Shown here: piece by piece, positions 17,287 to 26,014 of the stretch | How positions within the stretch are numbered: the first letter of the stretch is position 1 | How the letters are laid out: the number at the start of each line of letters is the position of its first letter | Made by a program: the position numbers and the translations under genes | NCBI GenBank assembly: GCA_964501905.1 | Contig: CAZCTW010000001.1 | Coordinates: forward strand, 62,001 to 126,000 | Direction: 5' to 3' | Source: B69-G16 sp964501905 | GTDB taxonomy: Archaea > Thermoproteota > Thermoprotei > Thermofilales > B69-G16 | DNA: 64,000 nt | The notes under the pieces: generated by a model | The model's input: the letters and a program-made list of their open reading frames with translations, nothing else | Databases searched by the model: none | Told to the model about the DNA's origin: nothing

Positions 17287-18159
17287 ATGTGGAAATATGG
17301 ATATTTCTCACTAATGAACACGCTGCATATAGCGACGCTATTCGCTGTAATAATCCTAGTGTTAACTGCCGCTATTTTTTTCGGAGAAGAAAAACCAACT
17401 GTTATACTCGACATAGCCAGAGATGGCAGTATTCTCGTAACTCATGTACTAGAGGTAGAGGAGGGAGTTGAGATCGTCAAAGTTAGAGCTATATCCGAGC
17501 CCGCGTCCGATGCCGTAGCCTACGAAAAAGAACCCTACTTGACGGAAATAAACTGTAGCAGAGACACTTGTGATATAATTGTGTACTACCCCGACGCCGG
17601 TTCTTTAAACATAACCTACTTGGTCACAGGGTTAACTAACTACAGCGGCGGGGTATGGACAGTAAACTTCATAACAGACGCCGATACGCTCGTAATGCTA
17701 CCTAAAGATACAGTTCCCATTTTCATACCGGAGGATTTCATATCTATAAGGGAGAGAAAGGGTAGGTATTTCATACTCCTGCCCCGTGGAGAACACGTGA
17801 TAGAGTACGTACTTTTAATCGAAATACCCAAGAAAGGAGTAGAGAGAGAAGAAGGGGGTGTGAAGAGGGAAAAAACGCAAGAGGGAATTATGGATCTACT
17901 TCTCCCCCTGGCTATTTTAGCTGTCGTCGTAGCTGTTTTTCTAAAGATAAAATCTAAGCGAGAGTTTAAAGAGTTAAGCGAGACTGATAGATTGATTTTA
18001 AAAACTGTTAAGAAGAAAAAATCCTTGACTCTGTCAGAGCTGGTTAGAGAGACAGGGCTTCCGAAAACGACCGTTTATAGAAGAGTTAATAGGTTAGCTG
18101 AGGCCGGTTATTTAAAGATTGAAAGAAAAGGCTATAGGCTCGTGATAACTCTTGCTTAG
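17287..18159 (+). CDS. Membrane-tethered winged-helix protein
   Basis: The N-terminal helix (about 11-32) is a signal or anchor. Residues 35-195 are extracellular, beta-rich and contain two close cysteines (about 80 and 85). A membrane helix follows at about 201-221, and a C-terminal winged helix (about 228-290) has the block SELVRETGLPKTTVYRRVNR. The layout is that of archaeal membrane-bound regulators that sense outside and bind DNA inside. It is divergent, with only 72 bases between, from the ABC-2 export operon, which it may control. Confidence 0.8.
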   Translation: MWKYGYFSLMNTLHIATLFAVIILVLTAAIFFGEEKPTVILDIARDGSILVTHVLEVEEGVEIVKVRAISEPASDAVAYEKEPYLTEINCSRDTCDIIVYYPDAGSLNITYLVTGLTNYSGGVWTVNFITDADTLVMLPKDTVPIFIPEDFISIRERKGRYFILLPRGEHVIEYVLLIEIPKKGVEREEGGVKREKTQEGIMDLLLPLAILAVVVAVFLKIKSKREFKELSETDRLILKTVKKKKSLTLSELVRETGLPKTTVYRRVNRLAEAGYLKIERKGYRLVITLA

Positions 18160-18168
18160 TATTCTAGA

Positions 18169-18525
18169 GTGTTCCAAACTTATTCCGGAGTGTTCCTTAT
18201 TATCTCAAAGAGAGATAATTTACCAGTGAGTGTTACGTTGAAGGAGGTTTTACTAAGAGCTCTTGAAAAAGTAGGCAAAGAATACGTCCATGTCGTCCTA
18301 TACCACGTAAAATACCGTCTCGCCAAAAACCCTTTAGACGTTTTAGACGAAAACCCCCACTTATTCTTCGAAGCGTACAGAGAAATCTTCGGAGACACTT
18401 GTCTACACTTGCTGGCAGACTTAATGGAGGACGTTCTCAGAAATGACTATGGATTAGAAATAGAGGCTTCAGAAATACACTCCATTCTTACGAGTAAAAA
18501 ATTGAAATTTACGTTGAAAAAATAA
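18169..18525 (+). CDS. Small protein resembling NitrOD5 domain
   Basis: 118 residues, start uncertain (GTG at 18169, 18190 or 18226). Helical, with PHLFFEAYREIFGDTCLHLLADLM near the middle, which resembles the helical NitrOD5 output domain found in archaeal regulators. It follows the membrane-HTH gene by 9 bases and may be co-transcribed with it. Function unknown. Confidence 0.5.
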   Translation: MFQTYSGVFLIISKRDNLPVSVTLKEVLLRALEKVGKEYVHVVLYHVKYRLAKNPLDVLDENPHLFFEAYREIFGDTCLHLLADLMEDVLRNDYGLEIEASEIHSILTSKKLKFTLKK

Positions 18526-18593
18526 GAAAAATAACGTTTCAATGTGTTCCACAGAATACCTTAATTAAAAGTTTCAAGGTTATTATGTTGCAT

Positions 18594-19961
18594 ATGAAAA
18601 AAACGTTAATAGCTATAGCCTTAATCGTGATGGTCCTCGTACAAGCATTACCCGCTACCCCGCAAGCCGATCAAAACGATGAACTACTTAAAATCGTTGA
18701 AAAACTGTACTCTAAAGCTTATGAAATAGCCGTAGCCTACAATCTAACTCAAACCGTAAAACTTCTTAAAGAAATTAGAGCAGATATAGATTCGCTAAAC
18801 TTGACGAGGAATGAGGAAGAAGCAAGACGAAAACTATTAAGTATAATGGCCGAGTTGAGGAATGTACTTAAAAAAGAGTACAGAAAAGTGTCCGAAACAG
18901 TAGAGGGGAAAACCGGATATCTCTCTTTGATAAGTGTGCTCAAGAAAATCTCTGAGAATTCGAACATAACCTCTGCTTTAACTCTGCTGGAGGAGGCCGA
19001 AGTAGCGGTAGAAAAAGAGGAGTATGAAAAAACTGAAAAATTGATAAATGATGCAATGAAAGAAATTAAAAAAGCGGCCGCGGAAAAAACAAGCAAGAAA
19101 GCGATAAAATCAGCGAATGCTAAGCTAATCGAGGTTGGAGAGGAAGTCGCTAAAAACGATACTAAAGGAATAGAAAACGCTATCGCTAAAATAAACGCTA
19201 CAATATCTCGTCTAAAAGAGGTTATAGAGCACTTAAGAAAAGTAAACGCTAGCGAGTCGGCTATAGAAGCTATAGAGTCAGCTATTGCTCACTTAGAATA
19301 TGTTATAGCCCACCTGGAAGAGGTCAAGGAGAGAAAAATCGAGAAAAGCTCTATCCACCACGTAAAAGAATTATTTAATAAAACCCTGCCTAAGACTAAA
19401 GAGGAAATCATAGAAGAAGTTGGGGAGGCGTTAGGCCGTATAGAGGAATTAGTGAATGAAATTACCGCTCATGGAGGAGAAATTCCGGCGAATCTAATTA
19501 AAGAATACGAAAAGCTCAAGAGGGAATACGAGGAAGCCGCCGAGAGCGGAAATCTAGCTAAGCTTCGAAGCCTCCTGAAAAGATTAGTAAAATTGCAATA
19601 CCGCCTAGAGGAAGTCTCAAGTTCCGTTGAAGAAGAAGAGGAAGCCAAGGAGGAAGTTAAAGAAGAAAAATCCTCCGAAGAAGAGGACATAGCTTCTGTT
19701 ATTAATAAATTGAAGAGTAAAGTCGTTGAAGCTAAGAAAGCTAGAGCAGATCTAGAAGAGGTAATGGATGATCTAACCGGGAAGGAAAAGGGTGAAGCTA
19801 AGAAACTACTAAATAAAATAAACAGCTTGATAAACCAAGCCGAACAGACTATTAAGCGCTACGAAGACGGTCTAAAGGTAAACGTTAAGGAAGTCGAGAA
19901 CCTAATCGCGCGCCTAGAGGATTGTATAAAAGAAATACGCGACTTCCTAGAAAAGCAGTAA
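18594..19961 (+). CDS. Secreted coiled-coil protein
   Basis: A clear signal peptide (MKKTLIAIALIVMVLVQALPA) precedes about 430 residues of almost unbroken, highly charged helix (Glu, Lys, Ala, Leu, Ile), with heptad-like spacing and an acidic Glu/Ser/Lys linker near 345-365. No catalytic motif seen. Several N-x-S/T sites suit archaeal glycosylation. Length and composition suggest a rod-like cell-surface or periplasmic spacer protein. ATG 18594 is chosen because the signal peptide starts there. Not recognised as a named family. Confidence 0.75.
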   Translation: MKKTLIAIALIVMVLVQALPATPQADQNDELLKIVEKLYSKAYEIAVAYNLTQTVKLLKEIRADIDSLNLTRNEEEARRKLLSIMAELRNVLKKEYRKVSETVEGKTGYLSLISVLKKISENSNITSALTLLEEAEVAVEKEEYEKTEKLINDAMKEIKKAAAEKTSKKAIKSANAKLIEVGEEVAKNDTKGIENAIAKINATISRLKEVIEHLRKVNASESAIEAIESAIAHLEYVIAHLEEVKERKIEKSSIHHVKELFNKTLPKTKEEIIEEVGEALGRIEELVNEITAHGGEIPANLIKEYEKLKREYEEAAESGNLAKLRSLLKRLVKLQYRLEEVSSSVEEEEEAKEEVKEEKSSEEEDIASVINKLKSKVVEAKKARADLEEVMDDLTGKEKGEAKKLLNKINSLINQAEQTIKRYEDGLKVNVKEVENLIARLEDCIKEIRDFLEKQ

Positions 19962-19965
19962 GCAA

Positions 19966-20856
19966 CTATCTTTTAGCTTTCTCAATTACGTATCCAATTA
20001 TCTTTTTCGCAATATTAACCTTTGTTACTGACTGAAGACCACGCCAACCCGGTTGACTATTAATCTCCGTTATAAAATAGCCCTGCGGGCTCTCCAGCAC
20101 GTCTACGCCGGCTACTTCACAGTTTAAAATTTTACAAGCCTTTAGAGCCAGCTCGCGTAGCTCCTCGCCGGGCTTGAAGGGTTTAGGCCTAGCCCCCTGA
20201 GCTATATTAGTCTTCCAGCTCTCGCTCTCCCTATACATAGCGGCGACCACCTCATCTCCGACAATAAACATCCTAATATCCCTCTGCCCGTGCTGTACGA
20301 ATTCCTGAATGTAAATCACGGAGTGGTAGAACTGGAGGGAGCGGAAGATCCTTATCGCAGTGTCGGGGTCGCTAATTCTAGCTATTCCAATTCCACGAGA
20401 GCCAAAAATCGGCTTTACGACCACGTCGCCCCCCAACTCGTAAAAGGCTTCTAAGGCGTCGTTGGCGTTTTCCGTTACTACCGTTCTTGGCACGGGGAGC
20501 CCATGCTCCTCTAATAGGAAGAGAGAGTAGAACTTGTCTATGCACTTTTCTATAGCCGATGGGTGGTTTATCACTACTTTACCGTCTCTAGCCAGTCTGT
20601 GTAGAGAATCGAGCCTGTATATCGCCTCCTCCAGCGAACATCTACCTATGGGCCTGACTATAATAGCTAGCAAATCGTAGAGGTTTACCCCCTCAACCTC
20701 TGATTTTAAGCCGTAGCCTATCCTGTTAACTACCCTAGACAACCTCATAAATACGGGCTCGCACCCGTAGTGGATTATAGCCTTCCTAAGCTGTTGGCTA
20801 GGCCAAGATTCTGGATTCCTAGAGAAAATCCCTATTCTAGCCAAAGCAATCCCCAA
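19966..20856 (-). CDS. RimK-family ATP-grasp glutamate ligase
   Basis: About 296 residues. ATP-grasp blocks: KFYSLFLLEEHGLPVPRT (about 108-125), VVVKPIFGSRGIGI (about 145-158), IYIQEFVQ, and the Mg-binding ending FITEINSQPGWRGLQ (about 266-280). The family adds alpha-L-glutamates to acceptors. Archaeal members include LysX, CofF (F420) and MptN (tetrahydromethanopterin). The PGWRGLQ ending and the nearby H4MPT genes favour MptN, but this is an inference. Start unclear: TTG 20856 or TTG 20844, behind GGGGA. Confidence 0.8.
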   Translation of the reverse strand: MGIALARIGIFSRNPESWPSQQLRKAIIHYGCEPVFMRLSRVVNRIGYGLKSEVEGVNLYDLLAIIVRPIGRCSLEEAIYRLDSLHRLARDGKVVINHPSAIEKCIDKFYSLFLLEEHGLPVPRTVVTENANDALEAFYELGGDVVVKPIFGSRGIGIARISDPDTAIRIFRSLQFYHSVIYIQEFVQHGQRDIRMFIVGDEVVAAMYRESESWKTNIAQGARPKPFKPGEELRELALKACKILNCEVAGVDVLESPQGYFITEINSQPGWRGLQSVTKVNIAKKIIGYVIEKAKR

Positions 20857-21122
20857 TAAAATACAACTACCGAGGAGATAAGCCTTACCAACAGCACCAC
20901 ATACTTACCAATGCTCGGCGAGAAACAAGAACAAAAGAGATTCAAGAGTTTGAGAAGAGAGGAAAAGAGTGGAATAAAAAAATTGCAATTTTGAGAGAAG
21001 GGCCAAGTATGCTTGTATAAATATTCATAATCTTTTAACTCTGCCCTTTCTTTTAATTGCTGGATTGGTAGTGGCGTAAAAGAAATTAGGGTTGTTTTCT
21101 TTAGTTGTGGGGGAGTGAAGTT

Positions 21123-22490
21123 ATGAGGGAGATTAGGAATTTTATTCTTATAGTGGTTGATAGTCTACGCCAGGATCATGTAAGCTTCTATAATAAGGGT
21201 AGGCCTGTTTTTGAAGGTGTGAGGGCTTGTGAAACCCCTAATATAGATAGGTTTGCCCGAGAGAGCATGGTTTTTACTAACGCTTATCCTTGCGGACTGC
21301 CGACGATACCCGTTAGAACGGAACTTGTAACGGGGCAGTTCACACTCCCTCATAGGCCATGGCGTCCCCTTCTACCCTCCCCCTTGGATGTGACGGTGGC
21401 GGAGATTTTGGCTAGGGAGGGTTTTATAAATGGGTTGGTTACCGATACTTATCATCTTTTTAAGCCCGGTATGAACTTTCATAGGGGTTTCCACTCGTTT
21501 AGGTGGATTAGAGGTCAGGAGTACGACGCTTACGTATCGTCGCCGCCTAGGAGGAGGGTGGAGGACTACGTAAACGAGAACTACACGGAGGAGTGGAAGA
21601 GGCTCGTCGCGAAGTGTTTAGCGAATACGGACGATTTTGAGCGAGAGGAGGATTACTTTCCCGCTAGGGTTGTTACGGAGGCCATAGACTGGTTGGAGAA
21701 GAATAGGGTGCACGATAGAGTCTTCTTATGGATTGATAGCTTCGATCCTCACGAGCCTTGGGATCCGCCGCCTAGATTTGACACGTATACAGATCCGAAT
21801 TATAAAGGTCCGAGGCTTATACTCCCGATGGGGGGGATGGCGTCTAGCTGGGCTAGCGAGGAGGAGATAAGGTATATTAGGGGGTTGTACGCGGGAGAGG
21901 TTTCTTTCGTCGATTACTGGCTTGGAGTACTTTTTAAGCGGCTTAGAGAATTAGGCTATTTCGAGAATTCCCTAATAGTACTTACAGCCGACCATGGGCA
22001 TCCTTTAGCCGATCACGGTAAGTTCTTGAAAGGCCCTGATAGGATGTACAGCGAGTTACTTAAAATACCGTTTATGGTCTACTATCCCGGCTGTGAGCAT
22101 AAGGTCGTCGACGCTCTAGTGCAGTTTCCCGACGTCCTGCCCACGGTTTTAGATCTTCTAGGTTTAGGAAATAACGCTAGGAGCATGCAGGGGAAGAGCT
22201 TCGTTAAAGTATTGACTGGCGAGAGCGAAGAGCATAGAGACGCCGTTATTATAGGATACCACGAGGGTGAGGATAGGTGTGTACGGACTAAGGAGTGGAG
22301 CTATATCCATAGGCCCGAAGGACAGCCTGACGAGCTGTACAACTTGAAAGAAGATCCTAGAGAGACTCGGAATCTAATAGATGAACGGAAGGATGCGGCT
22401 TTAAAACTCGCCTCCGCCTTCGGCAGGTACTTCTATAAAACTCCTCCAAGAGCTGTAAAGGGGATTCAGGGTAGGTACGAGCTCGCGTAA
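21123..22490 (+). CDS. Sulfatase-fold hydrolase (alkaline phosphatase superfamily)
   Basis: 455 residues. Metal-binding start VVDSLRQDH (11-19), SFDPHEPWD, and LTADHGHPLADHG match sulfatases and related phosphodiesterases. The nucleophile block reads TIPVR (61-65). The position that is Cys or Ser (formylglycine) in true sulfatases is Thr. Hydrolysis of a phosphodiester or phosphonate, or another ester, is thus as likely as a sulfate ester. No signal peptide, so cytoplasmic. ATG 21123 lies behind GGGGAGTGA. Base composition is more G-rich than its upstream gap. Confidence 0.82.
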   Translation: MREIRNFILIVVDSLRQDHVSFYNKGRPVFEGVRACETPNIDRFARESMVFTNAYPCGLPTIPVRTELVTGQFTLPHRPWRPLLPSPLDVTVAEILAREGFINGLVTDTYHLFKPGMNFHRGFHSFRWIRGQEYDAYVSSPPRRRVEDYVNENYTEEWKRLVAKCLANTDDFEREEDYFPARVVTEAIDWLEKNRVHDRVFLWIDSFDPHEPWDPPPRFDTYTDPNYKGPRLILPMGGMASSWASEEEIRYIRGLYAGEVSFVDYWLGVLFKRLRELGYFENSLIVLTADHGHPLADHGKFLKGPDRMYSELLKIPFMVYYPGCEHKVVDALVQFPDVLPTVLDLLGLGNNARSMQGKSFVKVLTGESEEHRDAVIIGYHEGEDRCVRTKEWSYIHRPEGQPDELYNLKEDPRETRNLIDERKDAALKLASAFGRYFYKTPPRAVKGIQGRYELA

Positions 22491-22503
22491 GGGTAAAAAT
22501 AGG

Positions 22504-23457
22504 TTAGAAATTCCAGGATTTCTTTAAAACCTCGATATTTACCGACCCGCTCGCTAGGGTATTCCCAGTCTTCCTATTGTATACTGTTATTTTCGCTGGG
22601 GCGAAAAGCCCTGGGTCTATCTTGTAGAAGTCATAGCCTGCTTCTTTAAATATCTCGTAGAACGGTTTTCCGTAGCTGGGCGATTTAGAAGAGGGAGCTT
22701 TTTCGATAAAGCTTTTCAGCTCTTCCTCATCGTCGAAGTCTACTACGTAGAAAGTCTCGCCGGCGTATATGAGCACGTCGTTAGTCCTCCCCATCATAAT
22801 GGTGGGGTCTGGGTGTACTGGCGCTATTGGGCATACTCCGGCCGCGTTAATTATCTTGTCTAGGGGGAAGTGGAGCGTGTGGAGCCTGTGGATTCCCGTC
22901 TCCGCTATTCTACAACTTATCTGGATAGAGCCCGCTAAGCTACTAGTCGAGGCTACCAACACGTAGAGGTTGTTGGGCTTTACTCCGCAGGCTTCAGCTA
23001 TTTTATCTAGGACTTCGACGCCAGGTATTTTGGAGGTTTCGAGGACTAAAACTGCTTCATCGGAATCATCTTCATAGCCTATCTCCTTGTAGAGTTTTTT
23101 GGGTTTTTTAGCTAGAGCTCTCGCCGGGCCGGAGCCCATAGCGAAGTATTTTTCGTGGCTAATTCTCCACCCGGCGTATTGGGACGCAATGCAGGCTAGT
23201 ACTGGGTATTCTATAAACTGGTCTATGACGGGTAGTACCACTTCGCCGTAGTCTCTATGGTGTAGAGTTATTCTAGCCAATCCGGCCAGGCATACCTGAG
23301 CTAGGTATATGCCAGCTTCATAGCCTCCCTCTGCCTTAACTCCACAGTCTATAATCGTTGCCCCGTTTTCCGCTTTTAAAACTTCAACTCTTAAAACATC
23401 CTTTTTCTCTATGATTTCATCCACTACCTTCATGGCCAACTTGTTTAAGCTGATCAA
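22504..23457 (-). CDS. mch: Methenyltetrahydromethanopterin cyclohydrolase
   Basis: Interconverts formyl-H4MPT and methenyl-H4MPT in the cytoplasm. 317 residues, the normal Mch length, with family blocks CRIAETGIHRLHTLHF, CPIAPVHPDPTIMMGRTND and DFDDEEELKSF. It is the last gene of the nfn-fwd-mch operon. The TTG start (23457) overlaps the fwdC stop by 4 bases and follows GGTGAGGTGG. In operon with Fwd, it handles the next-but-one step after formylmethanofuran. Confidence 0.96.
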   Translation of the reverse strand: MISLNKLAMKVVDEIIEKKDVLRVEVLKAENGATIIDCGVKAEGGYEAGIYLAQVCLAGLARITLHHRDYGEVVLPVIDQFIEYPVLACIASQYAGWRISHEKYFAMGSGPARALAKKPKKLYKEIGYEDDSDEAVLVLETSKIPGVEVLDKIAEACGVKPNNLYVLVASTSSLAGSIQISCRIAETGIHRLHTLHFPLDKIINAAGVCPIAPVHPDPTIMMGRTNDVLIYAGETFYVVDFDDEEELKSFIEKAPSSKSPSYGKPFYEIFKEAGYDFYKIDPGLFAPAKITVYNRKTGNTLASGSVNIEVLKKSWNF

Positions 23458-24311
23458 TCCACCTCACCACCCAGCAATTCTTTAAATTTAGCAAGTTCGG
23501 GATTACCGTTAACGCTAACGTAGAGTCTACCCGTGCACTTAACGTCTCCGAGGACGTCTCCGAGGAATAGGTAGAATGGACCTTCAATCTTCTCCTTTTT
23601 CACTTTAACCTTGGGCACTATAGAGTCTATGTAGAAGGTCGGCAGTACCCCGCCCGCATTACCGCATATCACTATTTTACCTCCGCTCATTCTAGCTCCG
23701 GCTTTACCGGCGCAGTTGCCTCTAATGAGTATGGTCCCTCCGGACATATAGAGGCCGGGCAGTACCCCGCAGTTTTTATCTACGGCTATTAAACCTTTGG
23801 ACATTTTAGCTCCTAGCTCGGCGCCAGCGTTTCCGTGGATTATTATTGTTCCTCCCTTCATTCCCTTCCCCTTCTTCAAACCCCTCAGGACTGAGCCTAC
23901 GTGGTCGCCCGCGTTTCCGAAAACTTCTATAGTTCCGCTCGCCATTTTCCCGCCGAGCCAGGAGCCAGCGTTCCCCTTGACTGTTATCTTTCCTCCTTTC
24001 ATTCTGTAGCCTAGGAAGTGGCCGCAGTCTCCGTTTACTACTATTTCGCCGAAAGTCATGCCTTCTCCGATTCTCCAAACTTTGCTTAAGTCGCCTTCGA
24101 GAATTATCCTTATGGTTTCACCCTCGACTTCCTCCTCTTTAACTTCGAAGAGTTCTCCTAGCTTACGCCTCCTATTCCCCTCGTAGACGGTTAGGCTTTT
24201 TATTTCGTCTAGGCTTTTCTCAGCGAATACGTCGGGCTTTAAGTTCTCGGCCTCCACGGGCACCGAGAATTTCTCTACGGGTTTTAAGATGAAAAGCCTG
24301 CCCATATCCAT
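23454..24311 (-). CDS. fwdC: Formylmethanofuran dehydrogenase subunit C
   Basis: Residues about 75-240 are a run of G-x-x-G-x-x-x-G repeats (for example GNAGDHVGSVL and GNCAGKAGARMSGG). These form the beta-helix found in FwdC and in the C-terminal domain of glutamate synthase. FwdC is a structural subunit beside FwdA. Length 286 is usual. ATG 24311 overlaps the fwdA stop (TGATG). An in-frame GTG three codons earlier is also possible. Confidence 0.95.
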   Translation of the reverse strand: MDMGRLFILKPVEKFSVPVEAENLKPDVFAEKSLDEIKSLTVYEGNRRRKLGELFEVKEEEVEGETIRIILEGDLSKVWRIGEGMTFGEIVVNGDCGHFLGYRMKGGKITVKGNAGSWLGGKMASGTIEVFGNAGDHVGSVLRGLKKGKGMKGGTIIIHGNAGAELGAKMSKGLIAVDKNCGVLPGLYMSGGTILIRGNCAGKAGARMSGGKIVICGNAGGVLPTFYIDSIVPKVKVKKEKIEGPFYLFLGDVLGDVKCTGRLYVSVNGNPELAKFKELLGGEVD

Positions 24312-26014
24312 CACCCACACGTTGTGTATTTTAATTTTTTAATTTCCTCGTCTCGAATCACGTAGTTGGAGAAGCTTATCGTGTAGTATTCTCTAAACCT
24401 AGCCTCCATATCCTCTAGAACTTCAGGGTCCGGCCTCTCCCTAAACCTAACCGCTATAGTCTCACCGAAAACCTCTTTCACGACTTCGCCCTCCTTAACC
24501 ACTATCTCTCCGCCTTTAATAGTGTACAAGGCCCTGCTGAAGGCTTGCTTAACCTTTAGGTAGTCTCTGGAAAAGTCTACCTCCTCCGGGTTGAGGTCAT
24601 AAATCGCTATATCGGCGTCCGCACCCACTCCTAAGTGTCCTTTAAACTCGTGAATACCTAGGAGCTTGGCGGGGGCGGCTCTCGTCGCTATGGCTATCTC
24701 GTACAGTGTATACTCCCTCTCCACAGCGGGCAGAACCGAGCTCTTCAACCCCTTCTTGCTTAGCTTCTTCATTATCTCCTCCCTGTACTTTTTGCTCATG
24801 AGCAGGGCTATGAACTTCGGGTAGCGGGTGAAGGGAGCCCCGTTGGGGTGGTCAGTGCTAAGTATTACCCTCCACGGGTCTTTGACGAGGAGCATAACCT
24901 CCAGTCCTATACACCATTGAACCGTGTTGACCATGTTCTTTTTCTTATACTTGAACGGCACTATGCCCGCCGCGCACTCGTTTTCAACTTCTGCGCCGGC
25001 CCACTTCCACTTAGCCAAGTGGTATAGGGCGAACTCGAAGGGGGCGTCGGCAGTCATCGTTATGGCGGTGCCGAAGTCTATCTGACCCGCGTCTAAGCTT
25101 ACGTGGGGGTGTTTGTTTACGTAATCGGCTATTTTCTCGCCGCCAGACTTTAGGTTGAACCAGGAATCGCCTAGGTAACCGTTGAACTGGACATGGGTTA
25201 TGTGTATGCTGAGCCCGTCGGATTTCACTCCGGAAACAGCGTCCATGGTCTTGAGGGTAGTTTCGCAATTTCCGGGTATTCCTAGTTTATTGCAGTGGAC
25301 GTGGATCGTATGGGGCAGCTTTAACTCTTCGTTTACCTTGGCGAAGTTGACCACTATCTCCCGCGGAGTTAGCCCGAAGAGCTCTATTTGGTCGTCTAGA
25401 TCCATTCCATAGCCTCTACCCCAGGTCCAGGGCACCGCGACTCCCGGATCTACGAGCTTTACGGCGTAGCACTTTGTGGCTTCTAGAAGCCACATCAACG
25501 CGTGTTTAAAGTTGTACAGGTTTCCCTGGCTTAGGTAATCGAGGAGTATTCGGTTAGAGTCTAGCAGGAGGAAGCATAGCTTATCCACCATGGGCACGTC
25601 GTTAAGCTCTTCGTGAGTATGCCTAGTTTTTAAGGGAGGCGAAGCGGGCTCCGCGACCGTAGTCCAACCCATTTTAGCGTACCTGTAGCCGGCTAGGAAG
25701 GTCGAGGGGGTTCTCTTCCCGGTGCCAGACCTGTGCACCCCCTTAACCAGTTTTATGAAACTGTCGTAGTGGTCTCCCGGCATCATTACCCTGCCGGCGT
25801 TTACCTTAGGCCCGGCTATGTGGGTGTGCATGTCTACGCCGCCGGGCATTACGACTTTGCCTTTGGCGTCTATAACTTTGGCTTTTAGGGGGTCGACCTC
25901 GCTCGGGTCGACTATTTTCCCGTTTTTAACTCCTATATCTAAGACTTCTCCATTTACCCCATTTAGAGGATCATAAACGAAACCATTCCTAATTAACAAC
26001 TCCACAACAACCAC
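24311..26014 (-). CDS. fwdA: Formylmethanofuran dehydrogenase subunit A
   Basis: Amidohydrolase-fold subunit that condenses formate with methanofuran at a binuclear zinc site. Seen: HTHIAGPKVNAGR (about 62-74), the K-L-V-D-P-G segment carrying the likely carboxylated lysine, HIHVHCNKLGIPGN-type His ligands in the middle and STDHPNGAPFTRYP (about 386-399) with the catalytic Asp. 567 residues, normal length. Start at GTG 26014 directly after the fwdDB stop, or GTG 26005 behind TAGGTGG. Confidence 0.96.
   Translation of the reverse strand: MVVVELLIRNGFVYDPLNGVNGEVLDIGVKNGKIVDPSEVDPLKAKVIDAKGKVVMPGGVDMHTHIAGPKVNAGRVMMPGDHYDSFIKLVKGVHRSGTGKRTPSTFLAGYRYAKMGWTTVAEPASPPLKTRHTHEELNDVPMVDKLCFLLLDSNRILLDYLSQGNLYNFKHALMWLLEATKCYAVKLVDPGVAVPWTWGRGYGMDLDDQIELFGLTPREIVVNFAKVNEELKLPHTIHVHCNKLGIPGNCETTLKTMDAVSGVKSDGLSIHITHVQFNGYLGDSWFNLKSGGEKIADYVNKHPHVSLDAGQIDFGTAITMTADAPFEFALYHLAKWKWAGAEVENECAAGIVPFKYKKKNMVNTVQWCIGLEVMLLVKDPWRVILSTDHPNGAPFTRYPKFIALLMSKKYREEIMKKLSKKGLKSSVLPAVEREYTLYEIAIATRAAPAKLLGIHEFKGHLGVGADADIAIYDLNPEEVDFSRDYLKVKQAFSRALYTIKGGEIVVKEGEVVKEVFGETIAVRFRERPDPEVLEDMEARFREYYTISFSNYVIRDEEIKKLKYTTCG

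Noticed and set aside
20911..20994. 27-codon ATG frame in a purine-rich stretch upstream of the sulfatase-like gene
   Set aside because: No ribosome site, very basic low-complexity content explained by the purine run, and no homology I can name.
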